Origin: Bacteroidota bacterium
GTDB lineage: Bacteria; Bacteroidota; Bacteroidia; Sphingobacteriales; Sphingobacteriaceae
DNA: 64,000 nucleotides
Assembly: GCA_018266915.1 (NCBI GenBank)
Contig: JAFDZM010000068.1
Coordinates: 62,001 to 126,000, forward strand
Reading direction: 5' to 3'
The notes beneath the pieces are model-generated. The model saw nothing but the letters and a program-made list of their open reading frames with translations. It was not told the origin of the DNA and did no database searches. This document shows, piece by piece, positions 9,701-18,690 of this stretch. Made by a program: the position numbers and the translations under genes. The number at the start of each line of letters is the position of its first letter. The stretch's first letter is position 1.

Positions 9701-10084
9701 TTATGATGCTTTGGGCGGTTGGAATATCCGGACGCAGAATCTGCCCAGATATCGGTCATCAACCATTTGCGGAAGCTTTGATTCGATTACTACGCCAGCA
9801 TTGCAGGTTGCATTGTATTTGACAGGCCCTTCATAGAAGAAGCTTCCGATATCCGATAAATTATCTTTAACGGCCTTGTTACGTTCGTTCGCCTCTGCCC
9901 GCCTGATTTTCTTCATCAGGTAACACTTGCCATTGCAGTGTAACCAAGGTCGGCCCCTGTTTTCACACAAAGAAGCTGCAATATATTTCTGATTAGCCCG
10001 GAATGCCACGCAAATAACGTAACTGGAATAGGTGGAACCTATCAGCGCGATTAAAAGCATATAAGCAATCACTCGGTTTAACAT
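9701..10084 (-). CDS. Small Cys-motif protein of a copper-associated Bacteroidota family
   Basis: This 127-residue protein has an N-terminal membrane segment or signal (MLNRVIAYMLLIALIGSTYS) and the motif CENRGRPWLHCNGKCYLMKK, a pattern I recall from small Bacteroidota proteins encoded beside TonB/copper genes. The ATG at 10084 is chosen over an ATG at 10120 because paired regulatory boxes begin at 10136, leaving room for a promoter only with the inner start. It is transcribed away from the nos operon, and the next gene on this strand is an outer-membrane barrel. The molecular function is unknown. Confidence 0.5.
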   Translation of the reverse strand: MLNRVIAYMLLIALIGSTYSSYVICVAFRANQKYIAASLCENRGRPWLHCNGKCYLMKKIRRAEANERNKAVKDNLSDIGSFFYEGPVKYNATCNAGVVIESKLPQMVDDRYLGRFCVRIFQPPKAS

Positions 10085-10135
10085 AATCCTGGTTATTAAC
10101 AGCGACAAAATTATAAGCATCCGGAAAGCCCTGCC

Positions 10136-10171
10136 ATGAGTGCCGTCATTTGTAAATATGACTTAAATCAT
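10136..10171. promoter_or_regulatory. Paired ATGA-N6-TCAT boxes, upstream of the leftward operon
   Basis: ATGAGTGCCGTCAT (10136-10149) and ATGACTTAAATCAT (10158-10171) start 22 bp apart. Both fit a Crp/Fnr-family half-site arrangement. They lie 52-87 bp before the ATG at 10084 of the leftward gene. The same 22-bp pairing recurs at three other places in the window. Confidence 0.6.
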
Positions 10172-10210
10172 ATTATATCATAACAACAAAAGATATACAT
10201 GTCATTAATT

Positions 10211-10246
10211 GTGACTTCAATCATATTTTGCTATGACAGCAGTCAT
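10211..10246. promoter_or_regulatory. Paired ATGA-N6-TCAT boxes, upstream of the nos operon
   Basis: GTGACTTCAATCAT (10211-10224, one mismatch) and ATGACAGCAGTCAT (10233-10246, arms ATGAC/GTCAT) start 22 bp apart. They lie 139-174 bp before the cytochrome c start at 10385. Crp/Fnr-type control of the nos operon by low oxygen or nitrogen oxides is the natural reading, by inference. Confidence 0.6.
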
Positions 10247-10384
10247 ACCACAGTCATTTAATTAAGGACAACTTTGTCTGCAATAAAACATGAAAGGTTT
10301 TGGAAGCTAAGTCGCTTGTGAGCATATGAGCTCCAAACTACCTATCCCAGAAGCCTGATAAATCAAAAATTAAAAAGCGTAACA

Positions 10385-10876
10385 ATGAAAAAAAATGACT
10401 TTTTAGCAGTACTGGCTATCACTATCGTAACCAGTCTTTTCATTTACGGGTGCGGGGGCGGGAATTCCCAGGCATCCTCAACTGACACGGCAAAATCCGC
10501 AAACACTTCGGCGCCTGCTAATAGTGCGGCAGAAGATGCAAAGGGCACCGGAAAATTCACCGATGTAAAATTAACGCATCCGCTTGACCAGTCAATGGTA
10601 AAACAGGGCAGCGCCGTTTATGATGTAAAATGCAACGCTTGTCACAAACTTACTTCGGATAAATTGGTTGGCCCGGGTTGGAAAGGCGTAACCGATCGCC
10701 GGAAGCCTGAATGGATCATGAATTTTGTGACCAATACCGATGCGATGCTGGAAAAAGACACAGCAGCCAAGTCAATGGTTGAAACGTGTATGGTTCGCAT
10801 GCCTAACCAACACCTTTCAGATGATGACGCACGCCATGTGCTGGAATTCATGCGGAATAATGACGGCAAAAATTAA
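10385..10876 (+). CDS. Monoheme cytochrome c lipoprotein of the nos operon
   Basis: This 163-residue protein has a lipoprotein signal ending in IYGC (Cys23), a Ser/Ala-rich linker (about 24-56), and a c-type cytochrome domain with heme-attachment motif CNACH at residues 83-87. A likely Met ligand lies in the CMVRMPNQ region. It sits 31 bp upstream of the N2O reductase gene, as expected for an electron donor to clade II (Sec-type) NosZ. It is the first gene of the operon, downstream of a pair of Crp/Fnr-like boxes. Confidence 0.85.
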   Translation: MKKNDFLAVLAITIVTSLFIYGCGGGNSQASSTDTAKSANTSAPANSAAEDAKGTGKFTDVKLTHPLDQSMVKQGSAVYDVKCNACHKLTSDKLVGPGWKGVTDRRKPEWIMNFVTNTDAMLEKDTAAKSMVETCMVRMPNQHLSDDDARHVLEFMRNNDGKN

Positions 10877-10907
10877 TTTTTCTCTTTATCTCAATTCAAT
10901 AATTATC

Positions 10908-12890
10908 ATGAACAAGTTTTTAATAACGCTTGGCTCACTTGCTGTAATTGCAACTACCCAAAGCTGTAAAATGAAAAATGCGGATTCGGTCGTTTCCGGG
11001 GACGCAGCTGCCAAAGTATATGTGGCGCCGGGTAAATATGACGAGTTTTACAACTTCGTATCCGGGGGATTTAGTGGTAATGTCACAGTATACGGCCTGC
11101 CTTCGGGGCGTCTCCTTAAAACAATCCCTGTATTTTCAGTATTCCCGGAGAATGGCTATGGCTACAGTGAAGAAACCAAACCGATGCTGAACACGAGCAA
11201 CGGGCCCGTAGCCTGGGACGACCAGCACCACCTTGAGTTATCACAAACAGATGGCAAACAGGATGGCAGATGGATATTTGCCAATGCCAACAATACACCA
11301 AGGGTAGCAAGGATAGACCTAACCACCTTCAGGACAGCAGAGATCATTCAGATCCCTAACAGTGCGGGTAACCACTCATCACCGTTTGCCACTGAAAATA
11401 CAGAATATGTGGTGGCAGGCACCCGCTTTTCGGTACCGCTTGGTGATGCCGATGTGCCGATCAGTTCTTTCAAAAAGAATTTTAGAAGTACTGCTTCCTT
11501 CATTAAAGTCGATAAGGCTACCGGGAATATGAACATCGCTTTCCAGATCGTTCTGCCAGGTATGAACCTGGACCTTAGCCACGCAGGGAAAGGACCTTCA
11601 CACGATTGGTTCTTCTTCTCCTGCTACAATACTGAACAGGCTTATACCATGCTTGAAGTAAACGCATCACAAAAAGACAAGGACTTTATTGTTGCTGTAA
11701 ACTGGAAAAAAGCAGAGGAGTACGCTAACTCAGGGAAAGGCCATAAAATGCCTGCATCTTACGCACACAATACTTACGACGAAACTGCCCATACTGCAAA
11801 ATCGGTAATTGAAAAAGACGTGTTGGTATTAGATCCAAAGGACTGCCCTGACATGGTTTACATGATCCCTTGTCCCAAATCACCACATGGCGCCGACGTT
11901 GACCCAACAGGTGAATACATTGTTGGTAGTGGCAAACTGGCTGCATTGATCCCTGTTTTTTCATTTGAAAAGATCACCAAAGCGATTCAGGACAAACAAT
12001 TTGAAGGTAATTTTTATGGCATACCTGTTATTAAATATGAAGCTGCTTTACACGGCGAGGTTAAAAAACCAGGCCTCGGCCCTTTGCATACCGAATTCGA
12101 CGGAAGGGGTAACGCCTATACATCCATGTTCCTGTCTTCTGAAGTGGTAAAATGGAGGCTAAGCGATCTGCAGGTACTTGACCGTGCACCAACCTACTAT
12201 TCAGTTGGTCACCTGATGATACCTGGCGGGGATACTAAAAGCCCTACAGGAAAATACCTGGTTGCTTATAATAAAATCACTAAAGACAGGTATTTGCCTA
12301 CCGGGCCCGAGCTTTGTCAGTCTGCACAGTTGTATGATATATCCGGTGATAAAATGCAATTATTACTAGACTTCCCAACCGCAGGTGAGCCACATTACGG
12401 TCAGGCTTGCCCTGCTGATCTGATCAAAGACAAGCAGGTTAAATTCTACGATATCAATAAGAATAAAAATGAATTCTTAACACTGGGTGAGAAGAAGGCG
12501 AACGTGATACGCAAAGGAAATCGTGTTGATGTGTACATGACAGCCATCAGGTCACACCTCGTTCCGGATAATATTGAGGGTGTTTATGTAGGGGATGATG
12601 TTTATTTCCACGTAACTAACCTGGAGCAAGATTGGGACATCCCTCACGGATTTGCTGTTAAAAACTCCAGTTCCGTCGACTTGCTGATCATGCCGGGCGA
12701 AACCCAGACCGTGAAGTTTACTGCGCAAAAACAAGGCATCTATCCATTCTATTGCACAGACTTCTGCTCTGCTCTTCACCAGGAAATGTCAGGCTACATG
12801 AGAGTGTCTCCAAAAGGAAGTAATGTTCCTTTGAAATTCGGCACCAATGTAATTGCACCTGACCCAACAGCAGTTGCAGCTACAAAATAA
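10908..12890 (+). CDS. nosZ: Nitrous-oxide reductase, Sec-dependent (clade II) lipoprotein form
   Basis: NosZ reduces N2O to N2 in the periplasm. The open frame extends upstream to 10740 through the cytochrome gene, but the ATG at 10908 gives a sensible 660-residue protein with a Sec lipoprotein signal (MNKFLITLGSLAV to QSC) and no twin-arginine motif; this marks the clade II type. The N-terminal seven-bladed propeller carries His-rich CuZ motifs (for example SHDWFF, SPHGADVDPTG). The C-terminal cupredoxin domain has the CuA motif CTDFCSALHQEM (Cys616, Cys620, His624, Met627). The accessory genes follow in order. Confidence 0.95.
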   Translation: MNKFLITLGSLAVIATTQSCKMKNADSVVSGDAAAKVYVAPGKYDEFYNFVSGGFSGNVTVYGLPSGRLLKTIPVFSVFPENGYGYSEETKPMLNTSNGPVAWDDQHHLELSQTDGKQDGRWIFANANNTPRVARIDLTTFRTAEIIQIPNSAGNHSSPFATENTEYVVAGTRFSVPLGDADVPISSFKKNFRSTASFIKVDKATGNMNIAFQIVLPGMNLDLSHAGKGPSHDWFFFSCYNTEQAYTMLEVNASQKDKDFIVAVNWKKAEEYANSGKGHKMPASYAHNTYDETAHTAKSVIEKDVLVLDPKDCPDMVYMIPCPKSPHGADVDPTGEYIVGSGKLAALIPVFSFEKITKAIQDKQFEGNFYGIPVIKYEAALHGEVKKPGLGPLHTEFDGRGNAYTSMFLSSEVVKWRLSDLQVLDRAPTYYSVGHLMIPGGDTKSPTGKYLVAYNKITKDRYLPTGPELCQSAQLYDISGDKMQLLLDFPTAGEPHYGQACPADLIKDKQVKFYDINKNKNEFLTLGEKKANVIRKGNRVDVYMTAIRSHLVPDNIEGVYVGDDVYFHVTNLEQDWDIPHGFAVKNSSSVDLLIMPGETQTVKFTAQKQGIYPFYCTDFCSALHQEMSGYMRVSPKGSNVPLKFGTNVIAPDPTAVAATK

Positions 12891-12945
12891 TTAAAATCAA
12901 TTCGGCAGTGCCGCATTGGCGGCACTGCCTTTAAGCTGATTCAAT

Positions 12946-13524
12946 ATGAAAAAGTTAACCATACCCGGCAAAGCAAGCATCATTTTAGTGATACTATTCC
13001 TGGCTACATTATGGATATTGCCGATGTGGAGAATAGATCTGCGTGCCCCTCAATACCCGGGCGGACTGTCTATGAAAATTTGGATCAATGATGTAAAAGG
13101 TGATGTGGATATTATTAACGGATTAAACCATTATATCGGGATGAGCACCATCCATAAAAAGGACTTCCCGGAGTTTATATTCCTGCCGACAACGATGATC
13201 GTATTTATGCTGTTGGGAGTAGTTGTACTATTAATAAACAAGAAAATCGGTTATTATATCTGGACTTTGCTATTTGCTTTTATCGGCATTTTTTCCTTTT
13301 ATGACTTTTATAAATGGGAATACAATTATGGACACAACCTTAACCCTGCGGCCCCTATAAAGGTACCAGGTATGTCTTACCAGCCGCCGTTATTCGGCTA
13401 TAAGAAGCTGTTGAATTTCGAGGTTCTTTCACAACCGGATGTTGCTGGATGGTTTTACATCGGCGCAGGGGTGCTTCTAGTAGCAATAACAATTTATGAA
13501 CTCAAAAAAAGCTTTGCAAAATGA
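12946..13524 (+). CDS. Integral membrane protein of clade II nos operons
   Basis: This 192-residue protein has about four membrane segments (roughly residues 9-28, 78-98, 102-122 and 163-185) and a large extracytoplasmic loop after the first one (WRIDLRAPQYPGGLSMKIW). Similar membrane proteins sit between nosZ and nosL in Bacteroidota nos clusters and may take part in quinol-to-cytochrome electron transfer. That is inferred from position, since no cofactor motif is visible. Its stop codon overlaps the nosL start (ATGA), so translation is probably coupled. Confidence 0.65.
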   Translation: MKKLTIPGKASIILVILFLATLWILPMWRIDLRAPQYPGGLSMKIWINDVKGDVDIINGLNHYIGMSTIHKKDFPEFIFLPTTMIVFMLLGVVVLLINKKIGYYIWTLLFAFIGIFSFYDFYKWEYNYGHNLNPAAPIKVPGMSYQPPLFGYKKLLNFEVLSQPDVAGWFYIGAGVLLVAITIYELKKSFAK

Positions 13525-13940
13525 AAAAGACCATATTTCTTTTCCTTGTACTGGGGATTACAGCATGCAAAAGACAATTTGAGCCTATCAATTATGGCCA
13601 TGAAGCATGTGCATATTGTAAAATGACCATTATGGACAAGCATTTTGCAGCCGAGATTTTGACAAGCAAAGGTAAGGCCATAAAGTTTGATGACCTGGGG
13701 TGCCTGTTGAGTTATATAAAAGAGGAGCACTTTACGGATGAGGACGCCAGCATTTTTGTTGCAGATTATAATAATCCTGACGGAGACTTTTTGAATGCAC
13801 GCAAGGCTGTGTACATAAAAAGCGATCAGTTGAAGTCACCAATGGGTGGTAATTATGCGTCTTCGCCCACAACGGCAGCTGCGAATAAACTGAATGCTGC
13901 ATTTAACAGCACCCTGTTAAACTGGGATAATCTAAAATAG
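13521..13940 (+). CDS. nosL: Copper chaperone lipoprotein NosL
   Basis: This 139-residue protein has a lipobox ITAC (Cys16) and the NosL signature CAYCKMTIMD (Cys30, Cys33, Met35, Met38), expected to bind Cu(I) and deliver it for NosZ maturation. The length is shorter than proteobacterial NosL but usual for Bacteroidota. It overlaps the preceding gene by 4 bp and is 3 bp from nosD. Confidence 0.9.
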   Translation: MKKTIFLFLVLGITACKRQFEPINYGHEACAYCKMTIMDKHFAAEILTSKGKAIKFDDLGCLLSYIKEEHFTDEDASIFVADYNNPDGDFLNARKAVYIKSDQLKSPMGGNYASSPTTAAANKLNAAFNSTLLNWDNLK

Positions 13941-13943
13941 ACC

Positions 13944-15185
13944 ATGAAACGCACTTTTGGCCAGATAGCTTTCTTATTTGCCGCATTGCTAATAGCAGCA
14001 GAGTGTGGTGCCTCGATAATTAAGGTGAAGCCTGCTCCAAACGCTATTCATAATGCCATTGCAAAAGCCCGCACCGGTGACACAGTTGTTATTATGAAGG
14101 GCACTTATAAAGAGCACGAAATCACGGTACGAAAGAGGCTGGTGCTAACCGGCAATTCATTTCCAGTTATCGATGGAGAGAATAAATACCAACTGTTTTT
14201 GATCCAATGTGACTCTGTCATCATAAGGGGGCTTCAGATCCAAAACGTTGGCAAAGCCAGCATGACAGATATGGCCGGTATAAAAGTCATCAACGCCAAA
14301 GGTGTAATTGTCGATAATAACAAATTTATCAATAACACTTTTGGGGTTTATCTTCAAAACGCGGCTTTTTGTAGCGTTTCCAATAACATCATCCATAGTG
14401 ATTTTAAGGATGAAATTAACGGAGGTAATGGAATTCACGCCTGGCGGTCAGATCATTTGTCCATTAGCGGGAACATTATTTCAGGTCAAAGGGATGGCAT
14501 TTATTTCGAGTTTGTAACTGAGTCGAAGATCATCTCAAACCGTTCGTTCGGGAACGCCAGATATGGACTCCATTTTATGTTCTCACACAACGATACTTAT
14601 ACTAAAAATACATTTAATGATAACGGTGCCGGGGTTGCGGTGATGTACTCGCACGGGGTGAACATGTACGACAATGAATTTATTCACAACTGGGGCGATG
14701 CTTCATACGGCTTGTTGTTAAAAGAAATCACCGACAGCAGGATCACTCGTAACCGGTTTATCAAGAATACTATCGGGTTACATATGGAAGGCACAACCCG
14801 GGTAGATGTAAGGCAAAACCTGTTTCAGGATAACGGATGGGCGGCAAGGGTGCAGGCAAGCTGCAGCGGAAGTAATTTTATACAAAATAATTTTATAGGC
14901 AACTCATTTGACGTGGCTACAAACGGAACCATGATGCTGAATAATTTCGACAGCAATTACTGGGATAAGTATGATGGCTACGACCTGAATAAGAACAACG
15001 TTGGTGATGTGCCCTATTACCCCGTCAGTGTTTATTCTGTAGTAACTGAAAAGATACCATCAGCGATGATCCTTTATCATAGTCTGTTGACGGATATAAT
15101 GGACCAGGTTGAAAAAGTGTTGCCGACCATTATTCCTGATAAACTAAGAGACGATCATCCACTGATGAAAAAAATTAAATTATGA
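13944..15185 (+). CDS. nosD: Periplasmic nos accessory protein NosD
   Basis: This 413-residue protein has a signal peptide (to about residue 23) followed by repeated short parallel beta-helix coils rich in N-x-F/I-x-x-N (PbH1/CASH type), the NosD fold. It is needed, with the NosFY ABC transporter, to build the copper-sulfide CuZ centre of NosZ. It overlaps nosF by 4 bp (ATGA). Confidence 0.92.
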   Translation: MKRTFGQIAFLFAALLIAAECGASIIKVKPAPNAIHNAIAKARTGDTVVIMKGTYKEHEITVRKRLVLTGNSFPVIDGENKYQLFLIQCDSVIIRGLQIQNVGKASMTDMAGIKVINAKGVIVDNNKFINNTFGVYLQNAAFCSVSNNIIHSDFKDEINGGNGIHAWRSDHLSISGNIISGQRDGIYFEFVTESKIISNRSFGNARYGLHFMFSHNDTYTKNTFNDNGAGVAVMYSHGVNMYDNEFIHNWGDASYGLLLKEITDSRITRNRFIKNTIGLHMEGTTRVDVRQNLFQDNGWAARVQASCSGSNFIQNNFIGNSFDVATNGTMMLNNFDSNYWDKYDGYDLNKNNVGDVPYYPVSVYSVVTEKIPSAMILYHSLLTDIMDQVEKVLPTIIPDKLRDDHPLMKKIKL

Positions 15186-15907
15186 TCTCAATAACTCACC
15201 TCACCAAGACATTTGGAAAGTTCAAAGCGCTGGACGATGTGACCCTGCACTTCGAAAGAGGAACCACCATTTCCCTCCTCGGGCCAAACGGTTCGGGTAA
15301 AACTACTTTGATCAAGTCTATCCTTGGGCTTGTCATACCTGAAAAAGGGTCAATAATAATTGACGGCGATGAGATCCGGTCAAATGTCTCCTACCGGTCG
15401 CGAATCGGATATATGCCACAAATCGGCAGATATCCTGAAAATATGACTATAAAACAGGTGATCGATATGATTAAGGAAATGCGAAAAGAGTGCACAGTTT
15501 ATGACAACGAGCTGATCAACGGCTTTGGGCTAACCGCAATCCAGCATAAAACTATGCGCAGCCTTTCCGGCGGTACCCGCCAAAAAGTTAGCGCTTGCCT
15601 TGCGTTTCTTTTTTCGCCGGATATCTACATTCTGGATGAGCCTACGGCTGGACTGGACCCATTGTCCAGTGAGTTGCTCAAAGAAAAAATACGTAAGGAG
15701 CGGGCTAAAGGGAAATTGTTCCTGATCACTTCGCATGTTTTAAGCGACCTGGATGATATCACCAGCCATATCGTCTACTTACAGGACGGAAAAGTTATGT
15801 TTTATAACGAGGTAGACGAACTGAAGCGCTCAACAGGTGAAAATAAGTTAAATAAGGTGATTGCAACCATTATGCAGGAAGATTTATTAATTGATGCTAC
15901 ATACTGA
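15182..15907 (+). CDS. nosF: ABC transporter ATPase NosF
   Basis: This 241-residue ATPase has Walker A GPNGSGKTT (about residues 34-42), ABC signature LSGGTRQKV, and Walker B YILDEP with TAGLDP. It powers the NosDFY transport complex, which is thought to supply sulfur for the CuZ centre. It starts within the nosD stop and ends one base before nosY. Confidence 0.92.
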   Translation: MISITHLTKTFGKFKALDDVTLHFERGTTISLLGPNGSGKTTLIKSILGLVIPEKGSIIIDGDEIRSNVSYRSRIGYMPQIGRYPENMTIKQVIDMIKEMRKECTVYDNELINGFGLTAIQHKTMRSLSGGTRQKVSACLAFLFSPDIYILDEPTAGLDPLSSELLKEKIRKERAKGKLFLITSHVLSDLDDITSHIVYLQDGKVMFYNEVDELKRSTGENKLNKVIATIMQEDLLIDATY

Positions 15908-15908
15908 T

Positions 15909-16676
15909 ATGAAAACAATTGTCAAATACATATTACTGGATCTTTTTAAAAATAAAACGATCCTGGTGTACACTTTTATATTAGCAGTTTTAGCAGTTAG
16001 TGTACTCAGCATGAGTGGAAATTCGTCTAAGGGCCTGCTGAGCTTACTTAATATTACGCTTTTATTCGTGCCCATTATCAGCATTCTTTTTGCCACCATC
16101 TACTTTTTTAACTCAATGGAGTTTATTGAATTGCTATTGGCTCAATCTGTAAGGCGTAAAACCATGATCCTGGCCGAGTACTGCGGCGTAGCTTCCGCCC
16201 TGTCTATCGCCTATTTGCTGGGTGTCGGTTTGCCATCAGTTTTGCTGAATTATAGCCCGGCATCTATAACATTGATCTTTAGCGGCATATTCCTCACGCT
16301 TATCTTCACAGCGATAGCGCTTCTCATTTTTGTGGTATTTAAAGACAAAACCAAAGGAATTGGAGCAGCAATCATAACTGCCCTCTTTTTCACTCTCTTG
16401 TTTGATGGTCTGTTGCTTTCTTTTATTTACTCATTTAGTGAATACCCTATCGACAAGCCGTTACTTGGCCTGATCTCCTTTAACCCGGTCGACCTCGGCA
16501 GGATATTGGTATTGCTGCAGCTTGATGTCGCTGTTATGATGGGTTATTCCGGGGCATTATTTAAGGAATTCATGGGCTCGGTCATTGGCAGTGTTTATAC
16601 ACTAGGCTGTATGTCCCTTTGGGTTCTTATTCCCCTGGCCGCATCAGTTAGAAAATTCAAAAGAAAAGACTTGTAA
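15909..16676 (+). CDS. nosY: ABC transporter permease NosY
   Basis: This 255-residue protein has about six membrane segments (ABC-2 type). The ATG at 15909, directly after the nosF stop, is chosen over earlier starts (TTG 15891, ATG 15894) that overlap nosF. It is the last gene of the nos operon and converges on the oppositely directed NO-stress operon 40 bp away. No nosR or nosX is present, as is common for clade II clusters. Confidence 0.9.
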   Translation: MKTIVKYILLDLFKNKTILVYTFILAVLAVSVLSMSGNSSKGLLSLLNITLLFVPIISILFATIYFFNSMEFIELLLAQSVRRKTMILAEYCGVASALSIAYLLGVGLPSVLLNYSPASITLIFSGIFLTLIFTAIALLIFVVFKDKTKGIGAAIITALFFTLLFDGLLLSFIYSFSEYPIDKPLLGLISFNPVDLGRILVLLQLDVAVMMGYSGALFKEFMGSVIGSVYTLGCMSLWVLIPLAASVRKFKRKDL

Positions 16677-16716
16677 CAACTATCACTTAAAAAGGTAAGC
16701 CTATAATAATCGTTAA

Positions 16717-17073
16717 TTAAATCCCTTCATAAATAACCCCCGAGGTTGGTGTTTCTTTTAATTCAATCTTCTTCAGCATGGGCAATTGTGGCTTGACCTT
16801 GTTCCAAATCCATATCGCCAGCAGTTCGGCCGTCGGATTCTTTAGTCCGGGAATATCATTTAACAGATGATGGTCGAGCATATCGATCACAGGACGCATT
16901 ATTTTTTTGATATCACCAAAATCCACAACCCATCCTTCATGTTCGCGAACAGCACCTTCTAAATAAAGAGTCAGGTGATAAGTATGCCCGTGCATCTCCC
17001 GGCACTTGTGGCCATCAGGGACATTTGGAAGGAAATGGGCTGAGTCAAAAGAAAACTTTTTGTAAATAATCAT
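16717..17073 (-). CDS. 6-pyruvoyl-tetrahydropterin synthase / QueD-like protein
   Basis: This 118-residue protein has the family's zinc ligands His13 (DSAHFLP), His28 and His30 (REMHGHTYHL) and the catalytic Cys24. The C-terminal Glu of KIELKETPTS is the substrate anchor. In the chromosome this family makes carboxytetrahydropterin for queuosine, but here it is the last gene of an NO-stress operon on a genomic island, so a separate pterin role is possible. Length and motifs are normal. Confidence 0.88.
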   Translation of the reverse strand: MIIYKKFSFDSAHFLPNVPDGHKCREMHGHTYHLTLYLEGAVREHEGWVVDFGDIKKIMRPVIDMLDHHLLNDIPGLKNPTAELLAIWIWNKVKPQLPMLKKIELKETPTSGVIYEGI

Positions 17074-17098
17074 AAGTTGTAAAATTTAATGGCTGATA

Positions 17099-17431
17099 TT
17101 ACCAGCCCAATTCTTGGCGGCCAGCTTCGCTGATATGATCAGCCGACCATTGGGGTTCAAACGTTAGATTGATGCGAATTTCAAATCCGGGACATGCTTC
17201 TCTGGCCATAAGGTCGACACCGCCTTTAATATAATCCCCTGCCGGGCACGCTGGTGTAGATAGCGTCATGGTGATCTCGGCCAATTTTTTATCCTTATCA
17301 ATTTCAATTTCGTAGATCAGGCCAAGGTCCACAATATTCAATTCCAGTTCCGGGTCTCTTACAAGTGACAACAGTTGCAGCAACCGGGCCTTTTCATCGT
17401 AGCAGGGGTCAGTAATTTTTATATCTTTCAT
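17099..17431 (-). CDS. DUF59 / MIP18-family Fe-S assembly protein
   Basis: This 110-residue protein carries DPELELNIVDLGLIYEI and the motif TLSTPACPAGDYI with the conserved Cys, as in SufT/PaaD-type proteins that help mature Fe-S enzymes. Its start overlaps the end of the upstream membrane-protein gene by 23 bp, so the two are translationally coupled. In an operon with RIC and an Rrf2 regulator it probably helps rebuild Fe-S clusters damaged by nitrogen oxides (inference). Confidence 0.85.
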   Translation of the reverse strand: MKDIKITDPCYDEKARLLQLLSLVRDPELELNIVDLGLIYEIEIDKDKKLAEITMTLSTPACPAGDYIKGGVDLMAREACPGFEIRINLTFEPQWSADHISEAGRQELGW

Positions 17432-18683
17432 TTTTCAGATGGAAAACAACGTGAACGGAGTGAGCGCAATAAATTACCGAAGCAACAATCATCATGACGC
17501 AACCCGGATACATCAGATATGGCGAGTGAATTAAAATGCCGCTTAAAAAAAGCAGGAAGCCCGGAAGATATAAACCAAGCTGTAGCATGACCAGGTGCTC
17601 ATTATACAAATCCTTAGGCTGCAGTTCCTGTAACCTGTCTGGCTTTGTTAGATGTATCCATATGATAAATGGCAACGTCTTGAAAGTCTGGCCCATAATT
17701 AGTGTAGTAATGAACCCGCCGAAAAACGAATATCCGTAGGCGGTGATCATTGAAACCGGCGCGCCGCGCGAGTGCAAAAGATAAGCGATCATAATAATGC
17801 CCGGAAGGCATATAGAACCAATTGCAACAAAAGTAACCTTCATGCCTGAATCTATTTTTTTCCGGATTGCGCTTTTATAACATTGTCTTATATAAAACAG
17901 ATAGCAAAGTATGCCGGCTACGATTAGAGATATATACCACCTATAACCGTTGTTGCTCCGCAATACCATTCCTTCTATCAAAAAGAAAATAAGCCCGGCA
18001 TTAATAAGATAATAAGCAATTGTCAAAAATATCTTTACTTCTTTCCTGCTTAATAGAAACATCGGGACCAGGCGCGAGCTAACACCGATGATAAGTAATA
18101 AAAACCAGCCAGCCATCCCGATGCTTGCGTGGACTTTAAGATAATGCAGGTGATCAACAGGCAAAAACCCGAACCGGAAATTGAACAGCAGGGTTATACC
18201 AATTAGCGCTGTCACGATAAGCCACAAATGGGCCGTCATGATAAAATCAATGATGATATTTTTGACCGAAGACCGTTTTACCGTTACAAAAATGTTTATT
18301 GAATGGAGTACGAGCGATGTTAAGATCGAAAATGCACCAACAAAAATTGGCCAGGTTAATTCAAAGCTCCAAAAAGAATGCACAAGCAGACAGGTTCCTG
18401 CTACCAAAAACAAAAAAACAGCGACAGGTAATCTTTCACTGTAGAGTTTTTTGTCGGCAATTACCGGCATCAGTTGGTTACTTGCCCCCAGGATGACCAT
18501 TGTACCCCAGCCAAACACAGTAAGGTGCGTAATGGCCAGCAGATGCGGTTGAAAAAAATGACCATCAAAATCCTTTACTGTGAACAAAACCATCAGGCTG
18601 ATAATAACCAGGCAAGCCGCCGCAGTTAGATAATAAGGCAGTACAGTTTTCTTTACCGGTATGTGTCGCTCAGCTATTTCCAT
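17409..18683 (-). CDS. Polytopic membrane protein with conserved His, heme-copper oxidase/NnrS-like
   Basis: This 424-residue protein has about 12 membrane segments. Membrane-embedded histidines occur in FQPHLLAITHLTVFGWG and YLKVHASIGMAGWF, followed by a conserved SRLVPMF; similar His-Gly-Trp patterns occur in NnrS and cytochrome oxidase subunit I relatives. It lies 7 bp after a DUF1858/DUF2249 gene and overlaps a DUF59 gene. A heme-binding role in NO response is plausible but unproven. It shares the H-x-H...GW layout with the protein encoded at 20510-21790. Confidence 0.6.
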   Translation of the reverse strand: MEIAERHIPVKKTVLPYYLTAAACLVIISLMVLFTVKDFDGHFFQPHLLAITHLTVFGWGTMVILGASNQLMPVIADKKLYSERLPVAVFLFLVAGTCLLVHSFWSFELTWPIFVGAFSILTSLVLHSINIFVTVKRSSVKNIIIDFIMTAHLWLIVTALIGITLLFNFRFGFLPVDHLHYLKVHASIGMAGWFLLLIIGVSSRLVPMFLLSRKEVKIFLTIAYYLINAGLIFFLIEGMVLRSNNGYRWYISLIVAGILCYLFYIRQCYKSAIRKKIDSGMKVTFVAIGSICLPGIIMIAYLLHSRGAPVSMITAYGYSFFGGFITTLIMGQTFKTLPFIIWIHLTKPDRLQELQPKDLYNEHLVMLQLGLYLPGFLLFLSGILIHSPYLMYPGCVMMIVASVIYCAHSVHVVFHLKNERYKNY

Positions 18684-18690
18684 TTGATAG

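Noticed and set aside
10740..10907. Upstream extension of the nosZ frame through the cytochrome c gene
   Set aside because: It overlaps a well-supported cytochrome gene in another frame, and the ATG at 10908 gives a proper lipoprotein signal.
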